Below, piece by piece: positions 23,377 to 31,398 of a stretch of 43,827 nt of DNA (position 1 is the first letter of the stretch; every line of letters starts with the position of its first letter). A model generated the notes under the pieces. That model was not told the DNA's origin and searched no databases. It worked only from the letters and a program-made list of their open reading frames with translations. The translations under genes and the position numbers were made by a program. Source of the DNA: a virus; the IMG/VR virus record IMGVR_UViG_3300009790_000022, positions 1 through 43,827 of that record; one strand, 5' to 3'.

Positions 23377-24398
23377 TATAAATCTATTTTAACGACTAAT
23401 GTCATATCTGTATTAACCGGTTTTGGAACAGGTCTTCCTGTTTTTGCTACTGCAATAAGCTGATTTGCATCGTTATACAATCCTATTGTAGTAATGTATG
23501 GAGAAAAAGCACTACCTGTTACATTTGATGCTACTACTCCATCTGAACCTGTTACCGCTGAAGGGTTATAAGTAAAGTTCATTTCTGAATCTTTTACCTT
23601 ACAGTGTACATTATATGTATAAATAGGTTGATTTGATTTCCATCGCAACTTATGTCTACTATAAGTACTTAAATATCTCGCTGTATCAGGGTCAGTTATT
23701 ATAGCTAGTCCTTGATTATAAATAATATCACCAACTATTTTTTTAGGATTTGTATAACTCTTTTCACTACCACTGTAGATTAAGTTACCGTCACCATCAT
23801 CTATTAGTTCTAATCTTTGTTGGTCTTGATCTATATCTACATATTGATTAGTTGCAGTTTCTGCTACATATACACTTTCCGATACTAAAAAATCTTGAGT
23901 GTTAATAGGATTACTATCATACCAATACCCAACTCTTTCTATATAATCATTTAATCCATCTTCTTTTCTCCCCATATAGTCAGCAGAAATATAAGCATCT
24001 GTATTACTTTGTAAAGGGGTTATACTTACTGTGTTAGGTTCTATATGAGTACCAAAAACATTTTTACCGAAAGATATTACTCCTACCTCAGTTTGTAGAT
24101 GTCTTGAACCACTATATGTTAGAGAAGTTTGTAGTGATAGATCTCTTGAACCAGAAAATATTCCATCGCCTGTTCTATCAGCATAAAAGTTATGATTAAT
24201 ACTATCAAATACTAATGATTCATATCTTCCGTTATGAAGATCTAAAGGATAAAAATAACCCGGTATTACTGAACCTGAAAACCCTCGTAACGTTTCTATA
24301 TCATAGTTAGATAGACTACCTGTAACCTCCCATTGTTTCTTGGCTACATAGTCAGATACAAAGACATCTTGACGATTTAGTTTTTTGTAGGTGCTCAT
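23376..24398 (-). CDS. Virion structural protein, paralogue of the upstream gene
   Basis: 340 aa, beginning M-S-T-Y-K-K-L-N-R-Q-D-V-F-V-S-D. The C-terminal 80 residues (P-Y-I-T-T-I-G-L-Y-N-D-A-N-Q-L-I-A-V-A-K onward) match those of the 342-aa neighbour, and both begin with a similar D-V-x-x-S motif. Ser/Thr/Gly/Asn-rich beta content is typical of baseplate-proximal or fibre-connecting proteins. It sits between the readthrough gene and the S74 fibres. Exact T4 counterpart not recognised. Confidence 0.7.
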   Translation of the reverse strand: MSTYKKLNRQDVFVSDYVAKKQWEVTGSLSNYDIETLRGFSGSVIPGYFYPLDLHNGRYESLVFDSINHNFYADRTGDGIFSGSRDLSLQTSLTYSGSRHLQTEVGVISFGKNVFGTHIEPNTVSITPLQSNTDAYISADYMGRKEDGLNDYIERVGYWYDSNPINTQDFLVSESVYVAETATNQYVDIDQDQQRLELIDDGDGNLIYSGSEKSYTNPKKIVGDIIYNQGLAIITDPDTARYLSTYSRHKLRWKSNQPIYTYNVHCKVKDSEMNFTYNPSAVTGSDGVVASNVTGSAFSPYITTIGLYNDANQLIAVAKTGRPVPKPVNTDMTLVVKIDL

Positions 24399-24401
24399 TC
24401 A

Positions 24402-25430
24402 TTAATAATCAAGCTTGATTCTAACGAGTGCTTCTTTAGTAAAGTCTTTTAAAAGTGGTCTTGAAAGTTTAGCTACTGCAAGCAGATCGTTATTATCATT
24501 ATACAAACCAACAGCAGTAATAAATGACTGTGGTGAGTTAATCATTACGTTATGACGTATTTCGCCTGAACCAGTTATTAAAGAAGGGTTAGTAGAATAG
24601 TTAAACTCTGCATTTCTAGCTCTAACAAATATAAAGTTAGATGAAATAGTTTCTTCTGATTGTAATCTAAAGTTAGGTTCCCTAGCTAGTAGGTCATAAA
24701 ATCTTCTAGTATTTTGAGCTGATGCTGGGTTGTTTTGTCTGTTTATTGACATTCCTAATCCACCAGCGGCAAGAGGAGCATCTAAAGCTACTCCATTAAT
24801 AAGTATTACTCCGATATCTGGTAAAAACTTACCATATGATCCTGAACCGTTAGTAAATCCATCAGAGTTTTTAGCTCCAGCAGAAATATTACCAACTGAA
24901 CCGCTTATTAGTTCATATACTCTTCCAGAATCAGAAAATGTAGTAGTGGTAATAAGTTTACTATTATCAGTTAATCTTACTGAGCCATTACTTCCTGATA
25001 GATTAAGTACAAGGTCTAATGAACCTGGTAGAAGTTTTTCTCTATATCTTGCTCTATCAACTGATATTACGTAAAAGTATTCAGATGTTTGAGTTCCAAA
25101 AGTAAAATCAGCTTCTTCGTCTCCTAAGACTAGGTTTCTATACTGACCATATAATACAGCAGAAGGTGATTTACCAGGTACGTTTACATTGAAGTTTAAC
25201 GAACCGGAACCTTTTTTATCTGCATATCCTATAGCATACTGTACTCTTGAGTTAGCTAAATCAGAACCTGTTTGGTATATGTTGTAATAATAATCTCCTG
25301 ATACACCACCTATTTGTGTTGATGATGTAAAGAAAGTGTTAAGAGTAACAATGTCACCAGTCCAAACTGGAGCCGTTACCGACTCTGCACTTATTACAAC
25401 ATCTTCTTTATCAAATCTTTTATATGACAT
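24402..25430 (-). CDS. Virion structural protein, paralogue of the downstream gene
   Basis: 342 aa, beginning M-S-Y-K-R-F-D-K-E-D-V-V-I-S-A. The C-terminus F-I-T-A-V-G-L-Y-N-D-N-N-D-L-L-A-V-A-K is nearly the same as in the next gene, indicating a tandem duplication. Predicted beta-rich, no signal or membrane segment. Its ATG lies two bases after the TAA that ends the readthrough extension, close packing that suggests the extension is genuinely coding. Probably a tail or baseplate-proximal structural protein. Confidence 0.7.
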   Translation of the reverse strand: MSYKRFDKEDVVISAESVTAPVWTGDIVTLNTFFTSSTQIGGVSGDYYYNIYQTGSDLANSRVQYAIGYADKKGSGSLNFNVNVPGKSPSAVLYGQYRNLVLGDEEADFTFGTQTSEYFYVISVDRARYREKLLPGSLDLVLNLSGSNGSVRLTDNSKLITTTTFSDSGRVYELISGSVGNISAGAKNSDGFTNGSGSYGKFLPDIGVILINGVALDAPLAAGGLGMSINRQNNPASAQNTRRFYDLLAREPNFRLQSEETISSNFIFVRARNAEFNYSTNPSLITGSGEIRHNVMINSPQSFITAVGLYNDNNDLLAVAKLSRPLLKDFTKEALVRIKLDY

Positions 25431-25432
25431 TG

Positions 25433-25762
25433 TTAGTTAGTTTTAGTGATTGTTACTGGTACTGTTATCCTTGCTCCTGAATCTCTTCCTACTACTGTGA
25501 TTGTAGTCTGTAATCTATTTCTAGTACCAAATAAAGTATTAACTGTTGTTGCAGTTAAGTTTACTGATGTGCCGATTACTGTTCTTGATACGTTAGTTCC
25601 AAGTGTAGTAGTAGAGTTAAGTTTTTCTGCTTCTTCTGTATTGATACCTACCCCAGTATATGAGTTAAGTACTCTAGCATCTGCTATTATAGCTGTATAT
25701 CCATTTGCTTCAAATGTTGAAGTAGCTCCTTGATAGTTAAGAGTCTGTGGTGATATAGCTAA
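25433..25762 (-). other. In-frame coding extension after a TAA (readthrough tail)
   Basis: After the TAA at 25763-25765 the same frame stays open for 109 codons and ends in TAA at 25433-25435. The translation begins L-A-I-S-P-Q-T-L-N-Y-Q-G-A-T-S and ends D-S-G-A-R-I-T-V-P-V-T-I-T-K-T-N: beta-rich, Thr/Asn-rich and like the structural proteins around it. There is no ATG, GTG or TTG in the frame, so it cannot start independently in the usual way. With the upstream part it makes a 218-codon gene. The plus-strand open frame seen here has no support as a gene. Confidence 0.75.
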
Positions 25763-26089
25763 TTATGCTCCTTGTTTCAATGTTACAGAAGAATATCCTA
25801 TATCTAAAACTGGAAGTTTAGAAGTCCCTCTAGGTAGAGTAGTGAGCTTATACTTCATGATTTGAGTTTCATCAGGAAAAGCTTCTAATAACGGCATGTT
25901 TTCTATTGCTTCACCGTAGAGAGCTGAACCTGATGGATGTACGGGATTATAAAGTGTATAATCTATTTCATCATCCGATAAGGCAAACTGAGTAATTTTA
26001 AATGAACCATCGCCTCTTGCTAAAAGCTCTCTACCTTTTTTAGTCAGTATGGCATCAACGGTTATTATCGAATTATTTAAGTATCCCAT
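25763..26089 (-). CDS. Structural protein interrupted by an in-frame TAA
   Basis: 108 aa before the TAA. M-G-Y-L-N-N-S-I-I-T-V-D-A-I-L-T-K-K-G-R-E-L-L-A-R-G is a pattern I recall from virion proteins of T4-like marine phages, where the protein is longer. It continues S-D-D-E-I-D-Y-T-L-Y-N-P-V-H-P and E-N-M-P-L-L-E-A-F-P-D-E-T-Q. It ends L-K-Q-G-A before TAA and continues in frame for 109 codons. It may be made in two forms, a short one and a low-abundance extended one. A late-type box lies at 26107-26114. Confidence 0.8.
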   Translation of the reverse strand: MGYLNNSIITVDAILTKKGRELLARGDGSFKITQFALSDDEIDYTLYNPVHPSGSALYGEAIENMPLLEAFPDETQIMKYKLTTLPRGTSKLPVLDIGYSSVTLKQGA

Positions 26090-26106
26090 TTCTGTTTATG
26101 TTTATA

Positions 26107-26114
26107 TATAAATA
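26107..26114 (-). promoter_or_regulatory. Late-promoter-like box TATTTATA
   Basis: The minus strand reads ACATATTTATATATAAACAT, 17 bases before ATG 26089. It is a near copy of the element at 947-954, including flanking bases. Confidence 0.5.
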
Positions 26115-26128
26115 TGTTAGTATTTCAT

Positions 26129-27112
26129 TTATGTTACTGCGATAACTCCTCCGAGCTCGTTAGTTGTGTATATTTGACCTTTATCTACTGAATAGATCTT
26201 ACTATTTACAGATCTTACAAATCTTGTACCTTGTTCTGTTTCTAAAAAACTACCTGATACAGGGAAGTTTGAAAATGCTTTTGTTGGGTGAGAACCTGAT
26301 ATTATAGTATCAAAAAATATATTTTCTACTTCTCTATCAGAAAGCTGTATTGCTCTGATAGTAGCATCTGATGAATCATTAGGATGAACACTTCCTCTAA
26401 ACTCTTTCAATGCTAATGCAGGATCGTTACCTGGTATACCTCTAGTCAATACTTTACTTTCAAAAAAATCTTCATTAAACTCATAAAAGTTACCTGCTTT
26501 TGATGTTCTAGTACCTTCATATCTACTTGATACAATACCTACTTTAGTATAAGAACAATTTTGTAGTTCAGCTCTTTCTGCTGATTGAGATATAATGGCA
26601 TTGTAGTTAGAAGGTAGATCTGCTGAACCTGATAATGCTGTTATTCTATCAACTACTCTATTAGTATCACTTAACTTACTTCTTGCACAGTTACTTAGAA
26701 GTACATTATAGTCATTATTAATAAATGATACTGATACATAAGGTACGAAAATAAACTCAGAGTTCAAAACTTCTGGGTTATTATCAAAGTCTAATGTGGT
26801 AGGAAGTGAGTTTATTACAAAATCTGTAAGAGTAAAAAAATAATAACCATTTCTTTTTTGTCTACCTAATACTTTAGATTTTACTATAGTACCACTGTGT
26901 ACACTAAATCTAAACTCATTTACTTCTTTTAATGCTGGTTCTATATATTGAGAGTTTTTACTTGTAAAAGGAATAGATATACCTTTCACTGTATACGGAG
27001 GAAAAGACTCAATGTGAGGATATGAACCAGATACGCTACTACTTACTAATAAGTTAGCGTTACCGGTGCCCCAGCTAGTTGGATTTGCTTTTATAAACTC
27101 TTGTAGTGTCAT
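26129..27112 (-). CDS. Virion structural protein, unknown type
   Basis: 327 aa. M-T-L-Q-E-F-I-K-A-N-P-T-S-W-G-T-G-N-A-N-L-L-V-S-S then a beta-rich Ser/Thr/Asn/Phe-rich chain, with no signal peptide or membrane segment. It sits two bases after the stop of the 968-aa baseplate-associated gene and before a late promoter, so it ends the baseplate transcription unit. Probably tail or baseplate; the T4 equivalent is not recognised. Confidence 0.65.
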   Translation of the reverse strand: MTLQEFIKANPTSWGTGNANLLVSSSVSGSYPHIESFPPYTVKGISIPFTSKNSQYIEPALKEVNEFRFSVHSGTIVKSKVLGRQKRNGYYFFTLTDFVINSLPTTLDFDNNPEVLNSEFIFVPYVSVSFINNDYNVLLSNCARSKLSDTNRVVDRITALSGSADLPSNYNAIISQSAERAELQNCSYTKVGIVSSRYEGTRTSKAGNFYEFNEDFFESKVLTRGIPGNDPALALKEFRGSVHPNDSSDATIRAIQLSDREVENIFFDTIISGSHPTKAFSNFPVSGSFLETEQGTRFVRSVNSKIYSVDKGQIYTTNELGGVIAVT

Positions 27113-27114
27113 TT

Positions 27115-30021
27115 TTAACTAAATCTTGCATAATAGTTAGAACCAGATGCTGTTTGAGTACTATAATAAATATTCAATACTGAACTAGTTGTAATCAAAT
27201 GAGTAGCTCCTGATGATGTTGGGTTAGTATACCACCCATCAAAGTTACCTCCTGGATAATATGCTGCAGTACCTTGAACTGTAAAGAATGCATATGTGTT
27301 GTAGTCATGTGCAAACGTAAATGATCCACTAGTTTGTGCTACAGTATTAGGATAAGTCTTCTCTACAAATCCATCTGCTGAACCTGTAGCGTAAATATTA
27401 AATACATCTCCTAAATATTGAGCAACTAATGTTATATTACATGAAGCAGGAATAGGTTCTGATAGGTTAAAGAAGGTTACGTCAAACTTAACAATAGGTT
27501 GCGCAGTTTTCTTAAATGGGTTATCTCTATTAATATCAGGGGAAGTGTTTACTGCCAAAAGATTTGAACCTGAAAACTCTCCGTCTACTTTGTGTCTTTC
27601 ATCTGATATGCTTCTTGGTACAGGACCAACTGCTCCTTTTAAAATATAATCATAGTTAGTGGTAGAACCACTTACAAACGCTCCTGCATCACTACCAGTA
27701 ATCTCAGATACATCTATTGAACTCGTATATTGTTTTTCTTCCCAACTTACTTCAACTTGTTTAGCTTTACTTCTATTTAACGAATGAGGTTGTATTACTA
27801 TTCCTGTATTTACATTAGATCTTGCAGGTACAAAATCTCTTATCATTCTAAATAAGGAGTTATCAAAGTACTTTATAATATGTACAAACGCTGTTGGGTC
27901 TGCAAAGAAATCATCTCCTTCCCAAAAACTATCCCAATCTTTCCATAGTAATACTAAATCCTCCCAAGAAGGAGTATCATTAGTAATCATTGAAGCTATT
28001 CTATTAAGCTTATCATATGATCTATTGTACTTATCTCCTGGGTCGCCTATAAAGTTATCTATATCAAATGAACTTGTTAAGTGTAGTTTAACAAAGTTCT
28101 CAGCCATATCATTATAGTTAAAACCTACTTCAACTGTATGAATATCGTCTGAATATTTTTCTCGCTCAGATACTACTGATGTATATCTAGATAAAGTACT
28201 ACCTGTGGCAATACTCCCTGTTAAATCTAGTCTTATTTTATCTATTGATGAAGTAGTATGAGTATAAGGTCCTAAGTATCTTGTTCTATCAATAGCAGCT
28301 CCTCCAAACTGTCTTATTTCTAGTAATGATGATGGTACACCAAAACAGTTTATTAACGCTCTTAAACCTCTTTCAGTACCTTTAGCTTTTGTTAATAAAG
28401 GTAAGTTATGATATATTCTTTTATAAACTTCTTTTTGATAGTTGTCTATACCGGTAGGTTGTAAGTTTTCATTACTTGAGCCAGATAATATAGTTACTAC
28501 TTCTGATATTAACTCACTACCTGTTGCTGGTGTTTCTCCAACTAATAAAGAAAATAGGTTACCAGTAGTTTGATTATTTTCATATAGTTTTACCCCAAAA
28601 GACTCTATCGCATCTTTAACTAAATCTTTAGATAGTCCGAAATCTAACCTATTATCTGCATCATACTTATCTGATACTGCTTTAAAATATATCCAAAGAT
28701 TATCAAAATGTTGACCAATCATGCTAAGGAACAACATGTATGGTTCGTTATTAGTATCCTCTCTTAAGAACATTGGGACTGTTCCGTCAAGGTTATCTGG
28801 GTTGGTATTATCGTAAGCTTCTGCTAATACTAGTTGATTATTATACCAAGTAGATCCTGAGGTATGACTGCTTGCGTAGTTATTATACGGTTTAGATGAG
28901 TTAGATTTAGGCCAAGATGTACTACCACTACTAAAGTATAAATGTCTATCGTAATGATCAAAGTTTCTTACTATTCCATTTATTAAACCTTCGTAGTATT
29001 CAGCACTACCGCTTGCATTGTTACTTACATATCCTGATTGACGAATAGTATTTATTGTACTTTCATGGCTCTTTATAAGATCTAACTTATATCTAAAGTT
29101 TCTTAATCTTTCTTCTGCAGATGAAAAATGAATATAGTTTGAATATTCATCGTATTGAATGTTTATTTCAGCTCCAGATTTATTAAATAGTGATAAAAGT
29201 TCGTAGTTACTACCTGTTACTGGGTAACTAAAAAGTTCGTTATAGTTTAAATATTCAGTAGGAGTAGCTGTTTCACTATCAAGTTCAACGTTAAAGTTAG
29301 GACCTTTTAGTTTTGTAAACTTTTCTTCTTCACTTATAAGATCTGCTTCTACTTCAAATCCAAATGAATCTGCTATTATTTCTTGTACAGTAAATATACT
29401 GTTAGGTTTTATAGAACCATTTAATGGTTCGTATAGTTTAAGTAGAAGAGCTGTTCCTTTATCAGTTTTTTCTTGACTTACATTTACTCCTTTTACTTCT
29501 ATATTATCTTCGAACTTTAAAAAGAAATCAGGTAGAAAGCTATTAGTATCTACTTCATTTTTAAACGTACTTATTAATGATGAATAGTCTTTATCAGTAA
29601 GTTCATTAGTTAGAGCTCTTATTTCAGTTCTATCTGCTGAAATACTTTCGATAAAGTGTCTTATAGGTTTTTTAGTATCAGAAAATATATCATCAGTAAA
29701 TGAGTATACAACTTTTACATCACCAGTACCAAAGTCATACTTAACTACATCTTTAGAAGGCTCTACAGTTAGTACTGAAGAACCGGTAGTTATTGCTCCT
29801 GCACCTGCTCCGGTTAAACTATAACCTCTATAATCTGCATCTTCAAATAGTAAGTCATCATTAAGAGAGAATATTTTAAGATTAGCTACGTTTTTATTAG
29901 AATCAAATAGAGAGTTTACAGAAAAAGAGTCAACTAGCTTTTTTTGACCCTCTTCTATCTCCCCAGTCTTTATTAACGTTTTGGGATCAATAGTCTTTAA
30001 TATGTATTTATATTCTGCCAC
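27115..30021 (-). CDS. Large baseplate-associated structural protein (possibly gp7-like)
   Basis: 968 aa, the largest gene here. The N-terminal half is a chain of small alpha/beta segments; a segment at about 520-600 (Y-Q-K-E-V-Y-K-R-I-Y-H-N-L-P-L-L-T-K-A-K) and W-E-D-L-V-L-L-W-K-D-W-D-S-F-W near 690 stand out; the last 200 residues are beta-rich. Its position after gp25, gp6 and a 348-aa protein, and its length close to T4 gp7 (1,032 aa), suggest a wedge protein, but I see no diagnostic motif. It overlaps the 112-aa gene by one base. Confidence 0.6.
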   Translation of the reverse strand: MAEYKYILKTIDPKTLIKTGEIEEGQKKLVDSFSVNSLFDSNKNVANLKIFSLNDDLLFEDADYRGYSLTGAGAGAITTGSSVLTVEPSKDVVKYDFGTGDVKVVYSFTDDIFSDTKKPIRHFIESISADRTEIRALTNELTDKDYSSLISTFKNEVDTNSFLPDFFLKFEDNIEVKGVNVSQEKTDKGTALLLKLYEPLNGSIKPNSIFTVQEIIADSFGFEVEADLISEEEKFTKLKGPNFNVELDSETATPTEYLNYNELFSYPVTGSNYELLSLFNKSGAEINIQYDEYSNYIHFSSAEERLRNFRYKLDLIKSHESTINTIRQSGYVSNNASGSAEYYEGLINGIVRNFDHYDRHLYFSSGSTSWPKSNSSKPYNNYASSHTSGSTWYNNQLVLAEAYDNTNPDNLDGTVPMFLREDTNNEPYMLFLSMIGQHFDNLWIYFKAVSDKYDADNRLDFGLSKDLVKDAIESFGVKLYENNQTTGNLFSLLVGETPATGSELISEVVTILSGSSNENLQPTGIDNYQKEVYKRIYHNLPLLTKAKGTERGLRALINCFGVPSSLLEIRQFGGAAIDRTRYLGPYTHTTSSIDKIRLDLTGSIATGSTLSRYTSVVSEREKYSDDIHTVEVGFNYNDMAENFVKLHLTSSFDIDNFIGDPGDKYNRSYDKLNRIASMITNDTPSWEDLVLLWKDWDSFWEGDDFFADPTAFVHIIKYFDNSLFRMIRDFVPARSNVNTGIVIQPHSLNRSKAKQVEVSWEEKQYTSSIDVSEITGSDAGAFVSGSTTNYDYILKGAVGPVPRSISDERHKVDGEFSGSNLLAVNTSPDINRDNPFKKTAQPIVKFDVTFFNLSEPIPASCNITLVAQYLGDVFNIYATGSADGFVEKTYPNTVAQTSGSFTFAHDYNTYAFFTVQGTAAYYPGGNFDGWYTNPTSSGATHLITTSSVLNIYYSTQTASGSNYYARFS

Positions 30022-30359
30022 TATTCATCAGGTTGTTGTAAATCTATAATCTCTTGATTAGCTTCTAATAACTGTTGTCTAAGTTGAGATATTTCATCCA
30101 ATAAAGGTTGTATATCTTCTGTGTCTTTATCAAACTCTAATAATGCTCCACTAGTTTTTATAAGGTATTCATGGGAGTTAGTTTCTCCATTCAATGGTAT
30201 TTCATTAAAAAGATTTTCATATTCCACAAAGAAATCCTCTACCGTAAACTCTGCTTCAGCAGCGTCCGGTTGACCAAACGTCTTAAAAGATCTATCAATA
30301 ACTTTATCTAAATCTTTCTTGTCGAGTTGTGTTTTGGATATTCTTAGTTCATTAGCCAT
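30021..30359 (-). CDS. Small acidic protein in the baseplate operon
   Basis: 112 aa. L-R-I-S-K-T-Q-L-D-K-K-D-L-D-K-V-I-D-R-S-F near the N-terminus, acidic middle, and a C-terminal coiled coil L-L-D-E-I-S-Q-L-R-Q-Q-L-L-E-A-N. It overlaps the 348-aa gene by eight bases and the 968-aa gene by one (TAATG), so it is tightly coupled to both. A small connector or chaperone for the neighbouring large proteins is possible; not recognised. Confidence 0.6.
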   Translation of the reverse strand: MANELRISKTQLDKKDLDKVIDRSFKTFGQPDAAEAEFTVEDFFVEYENLFNEIPLNGETNSHEYLIKTSGALLEFDKDTEDIQPLLDEISQLRQQLLEANQEIIDLQQPDE

Positions 30360-31398
30360 GTCTAGTTACCTTGAATATATTTTTATTATCTATAACGATA
30401 GTACTATCATTTACAGTAGTTTTAACTAACAATCTATAATATCTTTCTGGTTGAAAAGATTCCATATAGATGTCAAAATAGCTACTTGTATTATCTGCGC
30501 TTATCTTAGTATGGTTACTAAAATCTACTATCATTTCTCCACTATATTCGTCTTTAACCCCCCAATATGATAGTTGAGGAAGTTTATATTCAGTTAGGTA
30601 AATAGAAGAAGTTGTAAATGTTCTGGTAGGATACTTTGGTCTAGCTGATAATCTAAATCTTATAGAGTCAGTATCAGCATATTTCTCCTTATGGTTTTTT
30701 ATACCAATAGTTGCTATATCAGTAGACAGCTCAGTTAATGAGCTACTATAACTGGAATCATCCCATTTGAACTCTAAATAAGGAGGAAAGATAGTATTTG
30801 TATCTGATCCGAAGTATTTAAGGTTTATAGATGATGTAGTGTTATTTTCGTTATCAGGTGAAAGTTTTAACATTATACCTGCATTTCCGTATGAACTAGA
30901 GTAATGACTATGTACTATGCTTGTTACGTCTATATCTAAGTCTTGACTAAGTTTAACACTTTTAGAAACAAAAGCTAAAGAAGATGATATATAATCACCT
31001 CCAAGTGAAGTCCAAGCATCTTGTTGTGCTCCTTTATACTTCCAACTACATCCTGTTTTATTAAGAGGTAAGTCGTCTCTTTTACCTAATCCAGTAGTCC
31101 AAGATCCATTTACTGCTAATGCGTGTAATATGTAATCTTCTGGAAGAGACCCTGCTTCTGCTAGTGAAAGGTGTAAACTACCAGTCCATTGACCTGTTAC
31201 TTTAGAGTTAATAGTAGACTGTATTTGATTAGTATAAAACTGAATAAGTGATCTTTGTACTCTATGAGTATCATCTATGTCTTTATACGTACCAACCTCT
31301 AGTATTTCGTCTAAACCAGCATTGCCATATATATTGCTAATGTTTGGTTCTGACCAAATAGTAGTATCTTTTTCGGGATATATTCTAAATATTGCCAT
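30352..31398 (-). CDS. DNRLRE-like virion structural protein
   Basis: 348 aa. M-A-I-F-R-I-Y-P-E-K-D-T-T-I-W-S opens a beta-sandwich with I-Y-G-N-A-G-L-D-E-I-L-E-V-G and R-S-L-I-Q-F, typical of DNRLRE-type domains, which in other contexts bind carbohydrate or form surface fibres. A second half (P-T-R-T-F-T-T-S-S-I-Y-L-T-E-Y-K-L-P) is also beta-rich. It follows gp6 by a one-base overlap, so it is likely a baseplate or fibre-attachment protein. The DNRLRE match is by pattern only. Confidence 0.6.
   Translation of the reverse strand: MAIFRIYPEKDTTIWSEPNISNIYGNAGLDEILEVGTYKDIDDTHRVQRSLIQFYTNQIQSTINSKVTGQWTGSLHLSLAEAGSLPEDYILHALAVNGSWTTGLGKRDDLPLNKTGCSWKYKGAQQDAWTSLGGDYISSSLAFVSKSVKLSQDLDIDVTSIVHSHYSSSYGNAGIMLKLSPDNENNTTSSINLKYFGSDTNTIFPPYLEFKWDDSSYSSSLTELSTDIATIGIKNHKEKYADTDSIRFRLSARPKYPTRTFTTSSIYLTEYKLPQLSYWGVKDEYSGEMIVDFSNHTKISADNTSSYFDIYMESFQPERYYRLLVKTTVNDSTIVIDNKNIFKVTRHG

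Noticed and set aside
25446-25733. A plus-strand open frame of 95 codons in the gap after the 108-aa structural gene
   Set aside because: It is the antisense of the in-frame readthrough tail on the minus strand, which joins both neighbours exactly; the plus frame has no context as a gene.
2167-25765. Global reassignment of TAA as a sense codon
   Set aside because: TAA ends most genes in the window and overlaps following start codons as TAATG; only two in-frame cases show open continuation.
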